NCBI RefSeq assembly: GCF_019966515.1
Contig: NZ_JAIMIB010000006.1
Location: 1 to 64,000 of the forward strand
Direction: 5' to 3'
From: Roseovarius aestuarii
GTDB taxonomy: Bacteria > Pseudomonadota > Alphaproteobacteria > Rhodobacterales > Rhodobacteraceae
Length of the DNA stretch: 64,000 nt
Both the position numbers and the translations under genes were made by a program. Below the pieces are notes generated by a model. That model saw only the letters and a program-made list of their open reading frames with translations. It made no database searches and was not told the DNA's origin. Shown here in pieces: positions 63,799 through 64,000 of this stretch (positions are counted from its first letter, which is position 1; every line of letters starts with the position of its first letter).

Positions 63799-64000
63799 CT
63801 AATCGACCCGGCGCACCAGAAGCTGATTTCCGGGGTTGGATTTGGTTTCGAAGACTTTCAGTTCTTTCACCAAGTCGCTCAGCTTTTTCCGGCCATAGCT
63901 GCGAGTGTCGAAATCCGGTTTGTCAGCCTGGATCTGCTGTCCGATGCGGCCCAGCGGATACCACTCTCCATCCTGATCGATCTTTTCCATTGCATCGAAA
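63799..64000 (-). CDS. C-terminal LOTUS/OST-HTH part of a larger protein (partial)
   Basis: The frame is open to the window edge, so the N-terminus is outside. DGEWYPLGRIGQQI and DTRSYGRKKLSDLVKELKVFE resemble the OST-HTH/LOTUS domain that ends many bacterial NYN-domain RNases. A NYN nuclease domain upstream is expected but not visible. Internal ATG 63990 is not the true start. Confidence 0.6.
   Translation of the reverse strand, partial: FDAMEKIDQDGEWYPLGRIGQQIQADKPDFDTRSYGRKKLSDLVKELKVFETKSNPGNQLLVRRVD

Overview
The window reads as chromosome of a high-GC marine-type alphaproteobacterium of the Roseobacter group (Rhodobacteraceae). Evidence: a CcrM-type GANTC adenine methyltransferase next to rnhB, a DUF721/DciA-like protein beside mutY, an LpxK-KdtA lipid A/Kdo pair, a free-standing MnmD, twin DUF2125 proteins, and many overlapping start/stop codons. 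No species assignment is possible from sequence alone.

Layout. 1-3.6 kb: end of an unknown gene, a sulfotransferase-like protein, a membrane-anchored winged-helix protein and two small secreted proteins. 3.6-19.1 kb: housekeeping (rnhB, ccrM, a receiver-only response regulator, alkB, mutY, a dciA-like gene, a DsbA-like thiol protein, a class III CoA transferase, lpxK, kdtA, a glutamine amidotransferase, a glycosyltransferase, leuS, holA). 19.1-36 kb: metabolic and envelope genes (GFA protein, flavoprotein, MscS channel, small HNH protein, multicopper oxidase, a VOC/enoyl-CoA hydratase/SDR operon, two tandem DUF2125 proteins, pmbA, cysQ, 2,4-dienoyl-CoA reductase, a LysR regulator, rplS-rpmE). 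36.1-37.4 kb: a LacI regulator and tRNA-Arg(CCT).

37.34-52.45 kb is an integrative mobilizable element inserted in the 3' half of tRNA-Arg(CCT). It is bounded by a perfect 47-bp direct repeat and carries a tyrosine integrase and an excisionase-like gene at its right end. At the left it has a compact ColE1-like mobilization operon (winged-helix gene, mobC, mobA), with mobB and mobD lying wholly inside mobA in another frame. Then come a mobile mystery protein A/B (HTH/Fic) pair and an AT-richer cargo block. That block holds three large unrecognised proteins, each with an R-x4/5-H motif typical of HEPN nucleases (two of them distant paralogs), a caspase-like protein with a His/Cys dyad, a membrane-anchored thermonuclease, and a probable modification-dependent HNH endonuclease. 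No conjugation machinery is present, so transfer would need a helper. The HEPN-like/caspase-like cluster (42.15-48.3 kb) is the best candidate here for an undescribed system, most plausibly anti-phage or abortive infection; that function is inference.

52.5-64 kb returns to the chromosome: FMN reductase, VOC protein, MaoC-like dehydratase, a degenerate secreted SNase-like protein, FAD oxidoreductase divergent from mnmD, a DMT exporter, a lytic transglycosylase, dapA, an alanine/sodium symporter, an Lrp regulator divergent from azlCD, and the C-terminal part of a LOTUS-domain protein cut by the window edge.

Other points of interest: three GANTC sites just upstream of ccrM, a structured leader before rplS, a probable AUA start codon, a shortened DUF4170-like gene before kdtA, and no lptE between leuS and holA.
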